From Mesostigma viride (taxonomy: Eukaryota > Streptophyta > Mesostigmatophyceae > Mesostigmatales > Mesostigmataceae): a stretch of 60,000 nt of DNA. The notes beneath the pieces are model-generated. The model searched no databases. It saw only the letters and a program-made list of their open reading frames with translations, and was not told the origin of the DNA. Below, piece by piece: positions 35,216 to 46,200 of this stretch (within the stretch, counting starts at the first letter, position 1; each line of letters starts with the position of its first letter). The stretch is taken from positions 399,001-459,000 of the forward strand of contig RPFO01000497.1 in NCBI GenBank assembly GCA_009746045.1, given 5' to 3'. Made by a program: the position numbers and the translations under genes.

Positions 35216-36600
35216 ACCAGTTCTGTTTTTGCTTGCCACCCATGCACGTGATGTAGTGCGTCCCATTAGTATCGAGAGTGCTCAGGCCCGCAGCTGCCGC
35301 AGGACGCACCCGCCGGGATGACAGACAGGTTGCCGGGCGAACAGCTGGCCAGTGGCGGAGGGCGATGGCGTAAAGGGCCGGAACCACTGAGCGCCGTGGA
35401 CAAAGGGTTCATTAGGAGGGCGCGCACTCCCCACGCTCCCGTCAAGGGAAACGGAGTGAGCCGAGCCTTCCCCTGATCGTTCAAGCTCGCATGCAGACCC
35501 ATCCAGTCGGCACAGTGTAGTATACCCGCGTAGGGCTTTTGTTGATTTTCATGAACGCAGGCAGGGAAGACACTACGGCTGATGCCAGTCACGGACATGA
35601 CGCCTGCCGCGTGCCCCGGGGCAGGCGACAGTGGACTGCGTGGGCGCGGAGCGGACGAGGTCGCAGGCCTGCTGGATCCCGAGGTAAGAATCCTGCACAG
35701 CCTGCACAAAGGGGAAGGGGGATGGGTTGACCAAGTCGGGAATGGCGCTGACGGCGCTGGGGACCAACCAGCGGATCTCCGCCCAGGCGGCCTGAGCATT
35801 ACAGAGCCAAGGAGGCGGCCGGGAGGCGGGCGGGAGGGGTCATGATCAATGTATATTATACGAATTACGAGGCTTGTTTTTAGCGCTCGAGATCGTGCTG
35901 TAGTATGGTGTTCATGCCTTTGAATATGGATCGACATTGAGAGTTACATACATTAGGAGCTCTGGCAAGGAGTAAACGGGAGTGTACATGACGTTTTCGT
36001 TTACCCGTGCACTGTATCTATATAGTTATATTACTTAACCCCGGACAGGAGAAATTTTGCGGATGACTGTAGGTGTAAGTTGGCGATGCCATGGTAACCG
36101 GAGACGTCCGTCCTATTGTCAGCAAAATTTGGTGCGAGAGGTCCCCAGTTCGATTCAGGTCGGATTCATTTGTAGATCGCGTTTTCCGCGTTTTCCGCGG
36201 CCCGGCACTGAACGCAAAGGTTTTCACCTTTGCGGAGTGTCTGATCAGAATATTACTTATGGAGATATCGGCTACCGGAAACCTGTACATTAGTATACCA
36301 AAAGTTCCGGTTCCGGCATGCCAGGGGCTCGGCTTGGTAACCGCTTCCAAGTCCGGGGGCGGGGGCTGCCAGTTAGTAGCTGTGCAGGTATTTATATTAA
36401 TAATTCAACTAGTCTCGTGTCCCCGTACGTTGGTTGGGGGCCGGACCACGGAGCGCGCACTGAATGATCCCCAATTACAGGTATAGTGGACGTCTCCCCA
36501 ATTAAGATCGACGTCAATTGTATGTACACTGTACATGTTCACTGAGCTAGTCTAAAAATATGGGCCTCAAGTGAGGCCTCGAGCTAATCTTGCACGCAAA
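35216..36600. other. Decayed sequence, possibly LINE-derived on the minus strand
   Basis: At 35930-35260 minus-strand segments such as IPDLVNPSPFPFVQAVQDSYL and LTPFPLTGAWGVRAL appear in different frames, compatible with an old LINE ORF but not assignable. The remainder to 36600 shows nothing recognisable. Confidence 0.3.
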
Positions 36601-36630
36601 CTATGCCGACCATATGCTTTTTATATCTCC

Positions 36631-36921
36631 TTAGACCCACGGTTGGGGCCTTGGGGGGTCGTAGTCTTTGACAATGTCCGCCCAACGCTGCTTATCCTGC
36701 ATATCCGACCATATCTGAGTAAGAGGGGTTGAGCGGATGACGCCAACAGCGTCTTTGCTCTGCATGTCAGCTAAAATTATGTTGCGATCGAGCGGAATGT
36801 CCAAAGTTGGCCATCGCGTCGCCTGCATGCATGACCCTGGCAGGGCCTGATCGACCATAGTAGAAGAAGATATCTCCCAGCCCAGCCAGTCCGCAACGGG
36901 AACCAGCAGGGCCCCGCTCAT
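36631..36921 (-). pseudogene. Diverged LINE ORF2 C-terminal fragment
   Basis: The end IWSDMQDKQRWADIVKDY resembles LWTAMQDKTRWKKIVKAH at the end of LINE-1 ORF2. The rest (ADWLGWEISSSTMVDQ) has no clear match. Old 3' fragment of a related family. Confidence 0.5.
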
Positions 36922-38758
36922 CTGTATTGATCAACCTGATCAATTAGTTAGTACTGGCTAGATGGCCAGCAAACTGTACATAGTTTACGCTGCCCAATAA
37001 CCAATAATATCAGACACACGGGGCATCCCATCATACATGAAACGTGGTGACGTTGGCCATACTTTGATCACCCCAAAGCTAGATATATACTTAACCCATA
37101 GTCCGTAAACTACCCGACCTGTCGGGTAGTTTGACTAACGGTCGAATTTCGCGCCGCGCCGTGAGCGCCGCGCCGCTTGTGACGGATGTCAGTGGTCCGG
37201 TGGGTCCGGGAACACTTAGGGACGAAGGTGATGCATAGGTTTGGGGGTAATATTCGCCATAGCCTGGTAATTACAACGTGCATTGAGAATGTATCACGTG
37301 ACTTTGGCGGGAAAATTTCGCTCGCGCGCGCGCGTAATGAGATATGGCTGACAACGTGCCGCTGTCACGAAATTTGTGCGTCTCACGGCTTGAAACGGTT
37401 CAGAATGTTGCTCAGAATGACGATGCATGATTTTCGTAGGTCAGGCACCGCCAGATTTATAGGGTTAGGAAAATACAGGTAGGAAAATATGACTTTCCTG
37501 GTCGTCAGTTCCAGATGAGTCATAGCTTGTCATAGGTCGATTTTCTCCCTATGGCCGGGCAATCTGCGCCAGCCCGGGCATCCAGTTTGGGTAAGGGACG
37601 TCAGCTGCAGCGTTTGCTGAGAATGCGGACTCGTTTAGTGGCCATCTTTGCACGGAACATCGACCTGGTAGCCATGGCGGATCATGAAGTATGCGGCTAT
37701 GGCGGCCTTTGCCTGTAGAGCATCAGTATGTGTGAGATATGAGGGTCCCGGCCAGCGGAATCCGGGTAGGGCATGAACGAGCCAGGTACGACAACGTATT
37801 TGCGTGTTGTTTGCAGCGGAATACGTATCCCATGCATTATGAATGACGATTTTATCCATGCATATTTCAGCAAGTTCCATGCCTGTTGTAAAGAGTGGTA
37901 TTAGCCCTGAAAGTGCCCAGTTTTGGGCATTTCTTTGGAGTATACCACTCCGTCAGTGCAGGTAGGCAACGTGTTTGTATTCCAGCACTTTTGGCAGCCT
38001 TTGATAGCTTGTTATAATGCATTATTGTGCTGCATGTCATAGAGAGCTGTTTTCACGCGCGTAACCCACACACATGTATGAGCACGTTATATAGGGGTAA
38101 TGGGTTATCCGGGTGGTCTGACCCAAGGAAACCCCCATTGGACTATCCAACTAAGTTGTCCAATGTTGGTATTGAGATTCCCTGCCCTCCCTGGGAAGTT
38201 AGGGGGGGGTAGACTTTTCCTTGGGGAAAAAAGATCGTCTTTTGGCCAGCTTTGACTGGAGCTATCATCCAAATGCTTTGAAAAAGCCAAGGTATTATTG
38301 CATATTCTGAAAGCCCTTGAAGTGTAGATACTCCTAGCATCTTGGTTGGGGGTATTTGGAGTTGTGGCCTGTAAGTTATGATTTTTTTCATTTTCAGGGG
38401 TATAAAAGTGCCAAAAATGGGTCAGCGGACTATGGGTTAAGCATGCATCCTCACAAGGAGTAGTAACTGTTCCATGAACAATCTGGAATCAATCCAGATA
38501 TCAAGGACTCGATCCGGATATGTTCAGTGAGGGTCCAGGCTTGCGCCCCATCCATCCATAGGTCAGAATAAGTTAAGAACAAGAACCTTGAAAAGATCCC
38601 ATTTCTGGCCAGCGCCCAGGTCCTGGGCGTGCCACTGACACTCTGTCTCAACATATTAACACGTACACTACTAAAATTTGTAAAACGTAGCCTTCATGGC
38701 ACAACCCATTCTGCCATGGCCTTATTGAAGGCCTCCACCTATTTAATTAAGGAAACCT
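36922..38758. other. Unassigned intergenic sequence
   Basis: No gene or element recognised. Short CG-repeat (GCGCGCGCGCG) near 37325. Open frames are short and lack motifs. Confidence 0.35.
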
Positions 38759-38769
38759 ATGTGTGTGCG
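38759..38769. repeat. Left TSD of LINE copy 2
   Basis: ATGTGTGTGCG, repeated exactly at 39621-39631. Confidence 0.9.
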
Positions 38770-39620
38770 CTTTAAACTGCTGGGAAGCATGCTTCCTGAC
38801 ACGGTGACACCGCCGCCCGAATGTGGACATCCGCATCGGCCTGGCCTGGGCTCGGCATCGTTCGCTGAAAACCTACTGGCACTCGAAGGTCCTCGGCGAG
38901 CACCGCAAGCGCATGCTCCTCAAGGTCCTGGTCCTCACGGTGCTCACGTATGGCGCCGAGGCATGGACGCTCACGGACACGCTGGCGGCCAAGCTAAACG
39001 GCACGGTAACCAGGATGCTCCGTCAGGCCCTGAATGTAGGGTTTGACACGCATAGGCATCTAGAATCTTTGTACCAGGGCATGCCTCGCATTTCGGACGA
39101 GATTAGACAGCGTAGGATAGCATTCGTAGGACATCTTGCTCGCACCAGCCAGGTAGACACCGCCCTCGGTCTGGCCGGCCCACAGCGGCTTGGCCAGCCA
39201 GGACGGCATATCCTGACCTGGCCTGGCCCTAAGGACATTCCTAAGAAGGTAGGCAAACATGTCATGACCTACCCACAGCAGTTGATGGCTGACCTAGTGG
39301 TCCCAGCGCATGCAGTTTGAAAATCGCATTCACTCCCTCTCTCTTGCTTGGACTGCTATGCATGCAGGACAAGAGGAGGTGGAAAACAATTGTCCAGGCT
39401 CATACGCCCGCCCCTGTGGGCAAGCCCCCCCCCCCCCAAGCGGAAGGGGCGCTTTGCTGAGTAGAATAAGTATAGGGTTTTCTAGATTAGATTAGCTTAG
39501 AGTTAGATTAGTTCGGTTTCGCGGCGTTGCCCCCCCTCCATCCATCCACGGGAATATGTGCTACATGATCTCCCAACGGAGTCATGTTATAATTTGATTT
39601 AATTTAATTTAATTTTTTTA
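38770..39620 (+). mobile_element. LINE copy 2, 5'-truncated (851 bp)
   Basis: Begins in ORF2 at the FKLLGS block (compare 28507) and runs through AEAWTLT, RRIAFVGHLAR and PKKVGKHVMTYPQ to the 3' UTR, stem-loop and ATTTA-type tail. A frameshift lies near 38820 and another near 39310. Flanked by an 11-bp TSD. Same family as LINE-1. Confidence 0.9.
39563..39587 (+). promoter_or_regulatory. 3'-terminal stem-loop of LINE copy 2
   Basis: Arm ACATGA, bulged T, CTCC; loop CAAC; arm GGAGTCATGT. The A-to-T change in the 3' arm is absorbed by moving the bulge one base, so ten pairs remain. Confidence 0.65.
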
Positions 39621-39631
39621 ATGTGTGTGCG
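39621..39631. repeat. Right TSD of LINE copy 2
   Basis: ATGTGTGTGCG, partner of 38759-38769. Confidence 0.9.
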
Positions 39632-39654
39632 ACAGTCTTGCTCTATATATCTGT

Positions 39655-40448
39655 TCATAAGAAAGGGGAGATTTTTTGCCACATCATGTTTGCCCAACCC
39701 AAAGGATGAAGTTTTTTATTATGGATCAAATCTGCCACACAGGTTTCTTGTCCTGGAGCATACTTAGGGGTGGCAAATTGCACAGAAGCAACATTGGTGT
39801 GAAGGAGGGTTTGAAGGGGAATTTTGAAATGAGTCATACTCACACCACCCAGGTCCTGTATGGCCAGTCTATCACTGGTAATAATGACACCAGGGTAGGA
39901 GAGAAAAGGGTCACGCAACAAAGCATTACCTTTATAACCTTCCAGTACCTGAAAGGGAGTTGGGATACCAAGTGTAGTCAGCATTACCTGACCTTGTACC
40001 TTTAGTGAGGACTGCCCTGAGAAATCAGCCACTTGTTGCCATGGGGAAGGTTCCAAAGGCAAGTTGGGCACTGCCAGGGCACTGATGATGCTGACCTGCA
40101 TGGGCTTGTGTGTCCACAGCAACCATGAATCATGGGCTATTGTCATTCTGCCCCGGCAACCTCAGCTGATCCTGCAGCAGTTTGGGCTTTGGCTCTATGT
40201 GCTGATTGTAAAATGCGGACAGCTTCTGCTAGACTGCGTTTGGAGGGAGCAGCTAGTGGCTGGGCTAATTCCACAATTGAAGGGGTGATGGGGACTTGCT
40301 GATCACCTTCTTTGCCAAAATGACCCTCTGCTGCAGGGGGGGCAAACCTGCAGTGACTGCCTGCAATCATCAAGGGTGACCTGGGTGTCACAGGGGTTGT
40401 GGCTATCACACTCACCAGTGGGTGTTCCAAACAACCACTCACTGGGCA
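39655..40448 (-). pseudogene. LTR-retrotransposon remnant with retropepsin-like segment
   Basis: Minus-strand frame with QVSIISALAVPNLPLEP, VQGQVMLTTLG and YKGNALLRDPFLSYPGVIIT. This is the order expected after the DTG active site in retroviral-type aspartic proteases (xVSIIS, then a GxxxxLGxDFL-like block). The DTG itself is destroyed (WTHKP). A second frame at 40442-40143 overlaps it, so the gene is frameshifted. The host sequence is continued beyond LINE copy 3, at 41265-41416. Assignment is by pattern only. Confidence 0.45.
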
Positions 40449-40458
40449 ACGCTGGGAT
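40449..40458. repeat. Left TSD of LINE copy 3
   Basis: ACGCTGGGAT, repeated at 41255-41264. Confidence 0.9.
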
Positions 40459-41254
40459 TAAATTAAATTATATTATATTATAACATGCCTCCGTTGGGAG
40501 ATCATGTAGCACATATCAGTCCTTGATGGATGGGTGGAGTGGAGGAAGCCGCGTAGTCGAACTAACCTAACTCTAACCGATCTAGTCTAGATAGAAAATC
40601 CTAACTACATTACTCATCAAAACGCCTCCTCCTCTTGGGGGGAGGTGGCTTGCCCACAGGGGCTGGCGTGTGAGCCTTGACAATCTTCTGCCACCGCGTC
40701 TTGTTCAGCATGGCAGTCCAAAGAAGGGAGAGAGAGTGGATGCGGTGTTCAAACTGGGCTGGGACCACTAGGTCGGCCAGCAACATCTGGGTGTAGTTCG
40801 TGGCATGTTTCCCTACCCTTTTAGTCAGGACTGAATGTCCTTGGAGCCAGGCCAGGTCAAAATATGCCGCCCTGGCTGGCCAAGCCGCTGGGGGCCGGCC
40901 AGACCGAGCGAGTGCAGTGTCGACCTGGCTGGTGCGAGCAAGATGTCCTAGAAATGCTATCCTACGCTGCCTGATCTCGTCCGAAATGCGAGGCATACCC
41001 TGATACAAAGACATATGACCTATGCTTGGAAAACCCTACATTCAGGACCTGTCGGAGCATCGTGTAAAAGGTGCCGTCCATAGCTTGGCGGCCAGCGTGT
41101 CCGTGAGTGTCCATGCCTCGGCGCCATACGTAAGCACCGTGAGGACGAGGACCTTGAAGAGCATGCGCTTCCGGTGCTCGCCCAGCTAGGCCCTTGGAGC
41201 GCCAGTAGGTGGTGAGCGAACAGAGCCTCAGTGGCCCAGGCCAGGCCGATGCGG
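40459..41254 (-). mobile_element. LINE copy 3, 5'-truncated, antisense (796 bp)
   Basis: Minus strand: starts in ORF2 at the RIGLAW block, is frame-broken near 41100 and 41030, continues through ISDEIRQRRIAFLGHLAR and PKRRRRFDE, then the 3' UTR, stem-loop (40507-40483) and an AATTTAATTTAAT tail. Ten-bp TSD. It interrupts the retropepsin-like host sequence. Confidence 0.9.
40483..40507 (-). promoter_or_regulatory. 3'-terminal stem-loop of LINE copy 3
   Basis: Arm ACATG, bulged A, TCTCC; loop CAAC; arm GGAGGCATGT. One U-G wobble replaces the T-A pair of LINE-1, so pairing is kept. Confidence 0.65.
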
Positions 41255-41264
41255 ACGCTGGGAT
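41255..41264. repeat. Right TSD of LINE copy 3
   Basis: ACGCTGGGAT, partner of 40449-40458. Confidence 0.9.
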
Positions 41265-41416
41265 GCCAGGCAATTGTACAGGGCTGTCGGCCAACAGCTC
41301 TTGATCTTCCTCCTCTGCCACGTCTGACACAGTACGTTGGAAAATACAATTTCATCCTATGAGGTGAACACCTGTGTGCTTTACCCGTGTCATTGTGTGC
41401 CCTGCATGGTGTATGG
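41265..41416 (-). pseudogene. Continuation of the retropepsin-like host element
   Basis: Minus-strand frame EEEDQELLADSPVQLPGIPA reads straight through the TSD into LPSEWLFGTPTGE at 40448 once LINE copy 3 is ignored, which supports one original ORF. Confidence 0.45.
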
Positions 41417-41470
41417 GTGCGAGCAAGATGTCCTACAAATGCTATCCTACGCTGCCTAATCTCGTCCGAA
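41417..41470 (-). pseudogene. LINE ORF2 fragment (copy 4), distal part
   Basis: Antisense match to 28823-28876 of LINE-1 (RRIAFVGHLART region). Continued at 42344-42424 beyond family A copy 2. Confidence 0.75.
41460..41470. repeat. Left TSD of family A copy 2
   Basis: TCTCGTCCGAA, repeated at 42333-42343. It falls inside a LINE ORF2 fragment, so the duplicated bases also restore its sequence. Confidence 0.9.
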
Positions 41471-41488
41471 TTAATTAATTAATTATCA

Positions 41489-41513
41489 ACATCACTCCGT
41501 TGGGAGTAGATGT
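41489..41513 (-). promoter_or_regulatory. 3'-terminal stem-loop of family A copy 2
   Basis: Identical to the stem-loop of copy 1 (24856-24880). Confidence 0.7.
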
Positions 41514-41910
41514 AGCACATAGCCCTGAGAAGGGGCATATGGCTTTTAATACATTCTAGGCTACTTCATGCAAGGGTGGGAATGTAAGCTACCCCTGCTC
41601 TAGGTGCACCAAGGCACCTGCACCCTCATGGTCTATCACGCTATGCCCGGGTAAGGGGGGAGCATGCCTGTGAGGGAGGAAGATCATCATGGCTATACAA
41701 GAGCTAGGACATGGCTTCTCGACAGAGAGCATCTCTCTGCAGGGCATAGCATGGCTAAATTCTTAATGCAACATCCATGGGGGTCCCATTATAGACAAAG
41801 CATGGCTAAATGTTGAAGGCATCATCCATGGGGGCCATTATGGGCGCACATGCGCGTGGGCCACATGCTAGGCTAAGCCTTACTAATCTACACTACTGGT
41901 ATATATATTC

Positions 41911-42328
41911 CTAGTCTGAGGTGGCAGGAGGGGGCTGCCAGGGCTTGTGGTCAACGTGGATGACCGCCCCCCTCCAGTATACCGGCTTCCCCCTTGCGCT
42001 CTGCCGGAGCTGAAGGTAGGTCGGCCATAGCTCGCGTCGCCGTTGTTGCTGGGCCAGGGTCAAGTCGTCGTCCAGCGTGAAGCGAGTCTCCGAGAGCTTC
42101 TTGCGGCATTTAAGGAACGCCAGCTTGTCCGCCATGTACTTAAAGGTGAGGAGCACGGGTGCCGGGCCAGCCTTCCCCCGCGCGCGGGGGAGGCGGACAG
42201 CCGACATGTCCAGCTCACCAGTGAGTAACATGGGGGCAAGAATGGCGCGCTTAAATGCCTCAAGAAGGCTCGTGGAGGTCTCACCTGCTTGCTGGTCGAA
42301 GTGCTTGACAATGACATTGTGGCTGCGC
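41911..42328 (-). pseudogene. Family A ORF1, C-terminal half
   Basis: RRM-like unit and C-terminal block as in the intact 452-aa protein, from SHNVIVKHFD to PPPATSD. The N-terminal half is missing. Confidence 0.85.
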
Positions 42329-42332
42329 CGCG

Positions 42333-42343
42333 TCTCGTCCGAA
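42333..42343. repeat. Right TSD of family A copy 2
   Basis: TCTCGTCCGAA, partner of 41460-41470. Confidence 0.9.
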
Positions 42344-42424
42344 ATACGAGGCGTACCCTGATACAAAGACTCTAATGACCTACGCTGGGAAAACCCTACA
42401 TTCACTGAGGACCTGTCGGAGCAT
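42344..42424 (-). pseudogene. LINE ORF2 fragment (copy 4), proximal part
   Basis: Antisense match to the LNVGFSQRRSLESLYQG region of ORF2. With 41417-41470 it forms one LINE fragment of about 135 bp split by family A copy 2. Confidence 0.75.
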
Positions 42425-42439
42425 CCTTGATATAGTCAC

Positions 42440-42540
42440 TCACTAGAGGGGCATATAATCCTCATCTGAGCTGTCCTCTACTGTCAGTGGCAGACGAGGC
42501 GGTACGTAGTGTAGCGGCTATCCTCAGGGGCAATAACCTC
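42440..42540 (+). repeat. Dispersed repeat, copy 1
   Basis: ATATAATCCTCAT, GAGCTGTC, TCTACTGT, GGCAGACGAGGC and GTACGTAGT occur in the same order at about 56788-56890. Function unknown. Confidence 0.7.
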
Positions 42541-42608
42541 TGCACCTGCGGACTTCTACGTCCTGCGCATTCTATCAAAGGGCCTCTCAGACAACTACCC
42601 TATTCCTT

Positions 42609-42790
42609 CCACGACATCCTGCACTCACCAGTGAGTTCCATGGGGGCAAGGATTCAACATCGTGCTTAAACGCTATGGCAAGAGACTCGGAGTCCTCACC
42701 TGCCGGCTGGTCGCGAAGTGCTTGACGATGACCTAATGGCTGCATGCGCTCAAGGTGATGTTGGCCTCCTCGCAGAGGTCGAGCGTTTGC
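42609..42790 (-). pseudogene. Diverged family A-like ORF1 fragment
   Basis: Antisense blocks CACCAGTGAGT, CATGGGGGCAAG, GCTTGACGATGAC and CCTCGCAGAGGTCGAG match 29886-30030 of family A in order, with indels. An older relative. Confidence 0.65.
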
Positions 42791-43255
42791 CGCGATGATT
42801 TACCGATAGGGCCGGCCACTGTAGCTATGCGTCAGCCTATCTGTGGTATTGCATGGTTGTATTGCACCCACAGTGTTGCGCCCTGGCACCCTGCTGTGGA
42901 GAGAGCGCTCTGCGGCCTGCCCACTTGTGGCAGTGAGAGAGGCTAGGACCCGTCCACCCTCCTCGTTGTGTATAGGGGTCAGGTTGAAGGCTCCTTTACT
43001 CTGTATTGGCACCTGGCACGTGATGCAGTCACGTGCAATTAATTGGGGGGTGACATCTCGATATTCAAGTCTACGCAGCGTTGGGAATCTGTACACGTGT
43101 GTCACTTTTGTATTGTGACACCATAGAAATATCATGATAGTTTGTACACACACATGGTTTGAGCTGCACATGCACAGGACGGACTGCAATGCCGGCCACG
43201 TTCTGCGTTGGCTAGTCAGGCATGCCCATCAAGCACAGCCAATCGAAGCCAACTG
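42791..43255. other. Intergenic, downstream of the SIM/poly-Q gene
   Basis: The start (42855-42875, TTGCACCCACAG) resembles the family B 3' UTR. The rest shows nothing recognisable and should include the 3' UTR of the gene ending at 43256. Confidence 0.35.
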
Positions 43256-46200
43256 TCACTGGTGTAACCAATCTGCATCTGACGATGCGCTGGCGGCCTT
43301 TCGTCGTGCAGCCTCAAAATCCCGACTAGCTTTTCTCGAGTTCTTCGAACTGGACGTCCCCACTGTGATGGAAACACCCCAACCTCCCGATTGGCCACCT
43401 TGCCTCCAGACATTGAGATCCTTCTCTCGACTCGAGTTCCTATGATGCCCATAGGACGTGTGTGTATGTACTGGCCTGTCCCGGCTCCTATCGTAGTGAC
43501 GGCTATCATACAAACGCCCTCGGTCATACCCACCGTTGTGCCTATCGGAAGGAGCTGGGCTCGATCTGGGCACTTCATGCCTATCCCTGGCAGGCACTGC
43601 TGGTGCTGGCGCGACGCTCCATGCTGGTGGCCGGCGCTCGCCATCCTCGGCACCCTCCTGCTGGTTCCCTGCGCGCAAACCAGAGTCACCACTCACAGAC
43701 TTGCCCACCCTCCCACTGGACTGTCTCGCATCTTGGGAAAACCTGTCCACCTCTCGAGCAGATCGGGCCCCATCACGGGCAGATCGGTCCTCACGTTTAA
43801 CATCCCGATCCACCTCTCTATCTCTTTCCCGCGGCCGCAGCAACGTTGCGCCGTGCCGCTCCCTGCCGGGCCGAGGCTCGCTGACGCGAGTGTCTGGGGG
43901 GGACCGAGCACGGCCTGTCAGGGGGCTCGCGGCGCGACTGACACCCCTCGGGTGATCTACCGTTTCGATCCGCGCGCTGTCAGCACCGTGGACACGGCGC
44001 CCCACATCGGCGTTGGGCTCCTCCACTGTCACCGGCGCAACTGGTGGGGCCGGGGGTGAGGAGGGCCTCCTGTCCACCACCCGATTAGCCTTCTGTGCCG
44101 CGTCATCTTCCACCCGTGCGGGCCGGATGGCAGGTTCACCACTCGGCGGCCGGTCTGGCATGGCATCGCCGGGTGGAGCATTTACACCAGCGGCTTGTTC
44201 ATGAGGATTTTGTGCCGTGGTTTGACCACCAGGATGGCGTACGGTCACGGCTTCGGCTGTAAACGCCTCAGCCGCCAGGTGGCATCCACCGGGCGCTCCT
44301 GGTTCCACAAACGGATGCAGAGTTTTCGAGCCACTGGAACCAGCTGCTGAGGGCGCTGGTATCTGTGCCAGTGGGTCCTGCACCAAGAACCCCAGCACCG
44401 CCTGAATGGTGAACCGCTCAACCACAGAGGGCGCCAGGGCGGGCGCGGCAGCAGCAGCAGCAGCAGAGGAAGCTACACGCGCCAAATCCAACGGACCCCC
44501 TTGGACTAACCCCGCGGGCTCTGCATTGTGTAGGCCCCCATGGCATGGCGGGAGGGGCACTGCCACTGCGGGCGCGCTCGCCTGATTCCGCTCGTGCACT
44601 TTTGCGATGAAAGACCAGATGCCCTCACTCGCAAGCTCCTCCGCGCTCCTGCCAGGTGGCGCCGCCGCAGCCGCCGCCCCTGCCAGGCACCCTGCCCCCA
44701 CGGGCACGTCCCCGCGATCACGCGACGCCACCACCGCCGCGGTCACTGTGTGCTCCGCCGTGATAGCAGCTACAGCAAACGGCACCGCCCCCACCCCCAC
44801 TGCCCCAGAACCTAGGGAACCAACCCCTTCAACAACACCGACCCTTGTGGGCTGACCCCTACTCCCACCGCCCAGTGTCGCTGGTTGCGGCGCGCCTGAC
44901 GTTGGGAACAACCCATTGCCCTGCCACAACATAGAGGTCTCAAACCCAGGGGGGAGGTCGAGGTCAAACCCAGGGGGCACACCAAGACCCCCTGCGCCCT
45001 CCCCCAAAGAAACGGCTCGCCCTGCCAGTGCCGTGGCGGACGCTGGTGCCGCACCTGAGGTGGCGGACGCCGATGCAGTGGTGGCGGCGGTGAGGGGGGC
45101 GGCACCCGCACGCATGCGGGGGTCTCTTCGGCGCGCTTTCTCCCACGAGACGGTCCTCGCTAGCCCCCCTTGTGCGCTGGCTGCTGCCGATGCCCCCCGA
45201 TGGGCGGTGGTCGATGAACCCCCATGTGCTGCCGATGGTCCCGCTGCGAGCCTACCCGCCGGCACGTTTGTTGTAACAGCTGCGTGTGTAGCCGTTGCCA
45301 CGCTGGATGGAGCGGATGACGACGACGACGGGCCATGGCTGTTCTCTCGACCTTGCATCAGCGCGCCAGGGGCCCCTGGCGCCGCGTACAACGCCGACGG
45401 TCGCGTGCTGGTGGCATGCCCCACGGCCCCGGGAGACGTCACTGCTAGGGCTGACAGGACCGCTGATGTCACCTCCCGGGGGCGAGACGGCGGTGGCGTT
45501 GATGGCACATGGGGGGGAGCATGGGGGAGCGCTCCCACGGATGGCAGCAATGGTGCGGGTGGCAGTAACGAGGAGGATCCAGCCATGCCGCCCACTTCAG
45601 GGTGGGCCATGGCGAGGCTTGCCTCCTTGCACTGCTCGCCGCCCCCTTCCCTTGCTGGTGGCTTGCCACGGCCCTCCAATGCCTGTAGATCACCACCTCC
45701 TTGCCCTTCCCTCGTCCCTTGATCGCCAAGCCCCTCCTGCGCTTGCTGTGATGATAGCGCGCGGCCCTCCTTTGCCTGTGCTTCGCGCCCCTCGAGCGCC
45801 TCCAGCTGCTGCTTCTGCCGCTCTCTCTCCTTGCTCTTGCGGATGTCATCGCTCGAGAGGATCGCGCGGCCACCGCCCGCCGTCACCCGCCTGGTCTTCT
45901 TGGGAAAGGGGAGCGGGGAAAAGGACAGGGTGCCGCTCGCGTCGTTCAGAAACACGCTCTTTCTTGGGCCAACCCCGCCCCCTCTGTCTGGGGGATGGGT
46001 GGACAGAGACGGCGGCGCCTTTCGTTCGACCGCAGAGGCCAGGGGTGGCGACGGCTGTGCTGATGCGTGCCGTGGCGGAGGCACGCGTGGCGGCGGCGGG
46101 GGTGGTGGTGGCGGCATTTGCACAGGAGCTGATGCCCCAGCATGACCTGATGGTGATGCCGCGGTTGATGCCTTGACCACTGGCGGTGGCGGCTGTTGCC

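Larger units (their letters stand above)
41471..42332 (-). mobile_element. Family A copy 2, 5'-truncated, without LINE-1 (empty site)
   Basis: Matches 24835-25040 joined directly to 29341-29996 with about three differences. It therefore shows family A before LINE-1 landed, with a single ATGCCTGTGA at 41664-41673. It is truncated in ORF1 at the RSHNVIV position; the open frame runs on into antisense ORF2 sequence by chance. The terminal stem-loop is at 41513-41489. Confidence 0.95.

Noticed and set aside
36140-36175. tRNA-like T-arm (AGTTCGATTCAGG)
   Set aside because: No matching acceptor stem, D-arm or anticodon arm could be folded around it.
42077-42361. Plus-strand frames opposite family A ORF1
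   Set aside because: Shadows of the minus-strand ORF1; the same shadows appear opposite copy 1.
41911-42405. Fusion protein joining LINE ORF2 and family A ORF1
   Set aside because: The 164-codon frame crosses the insertion junction by chance; the TSD shows a simple insertion into an old fragment.
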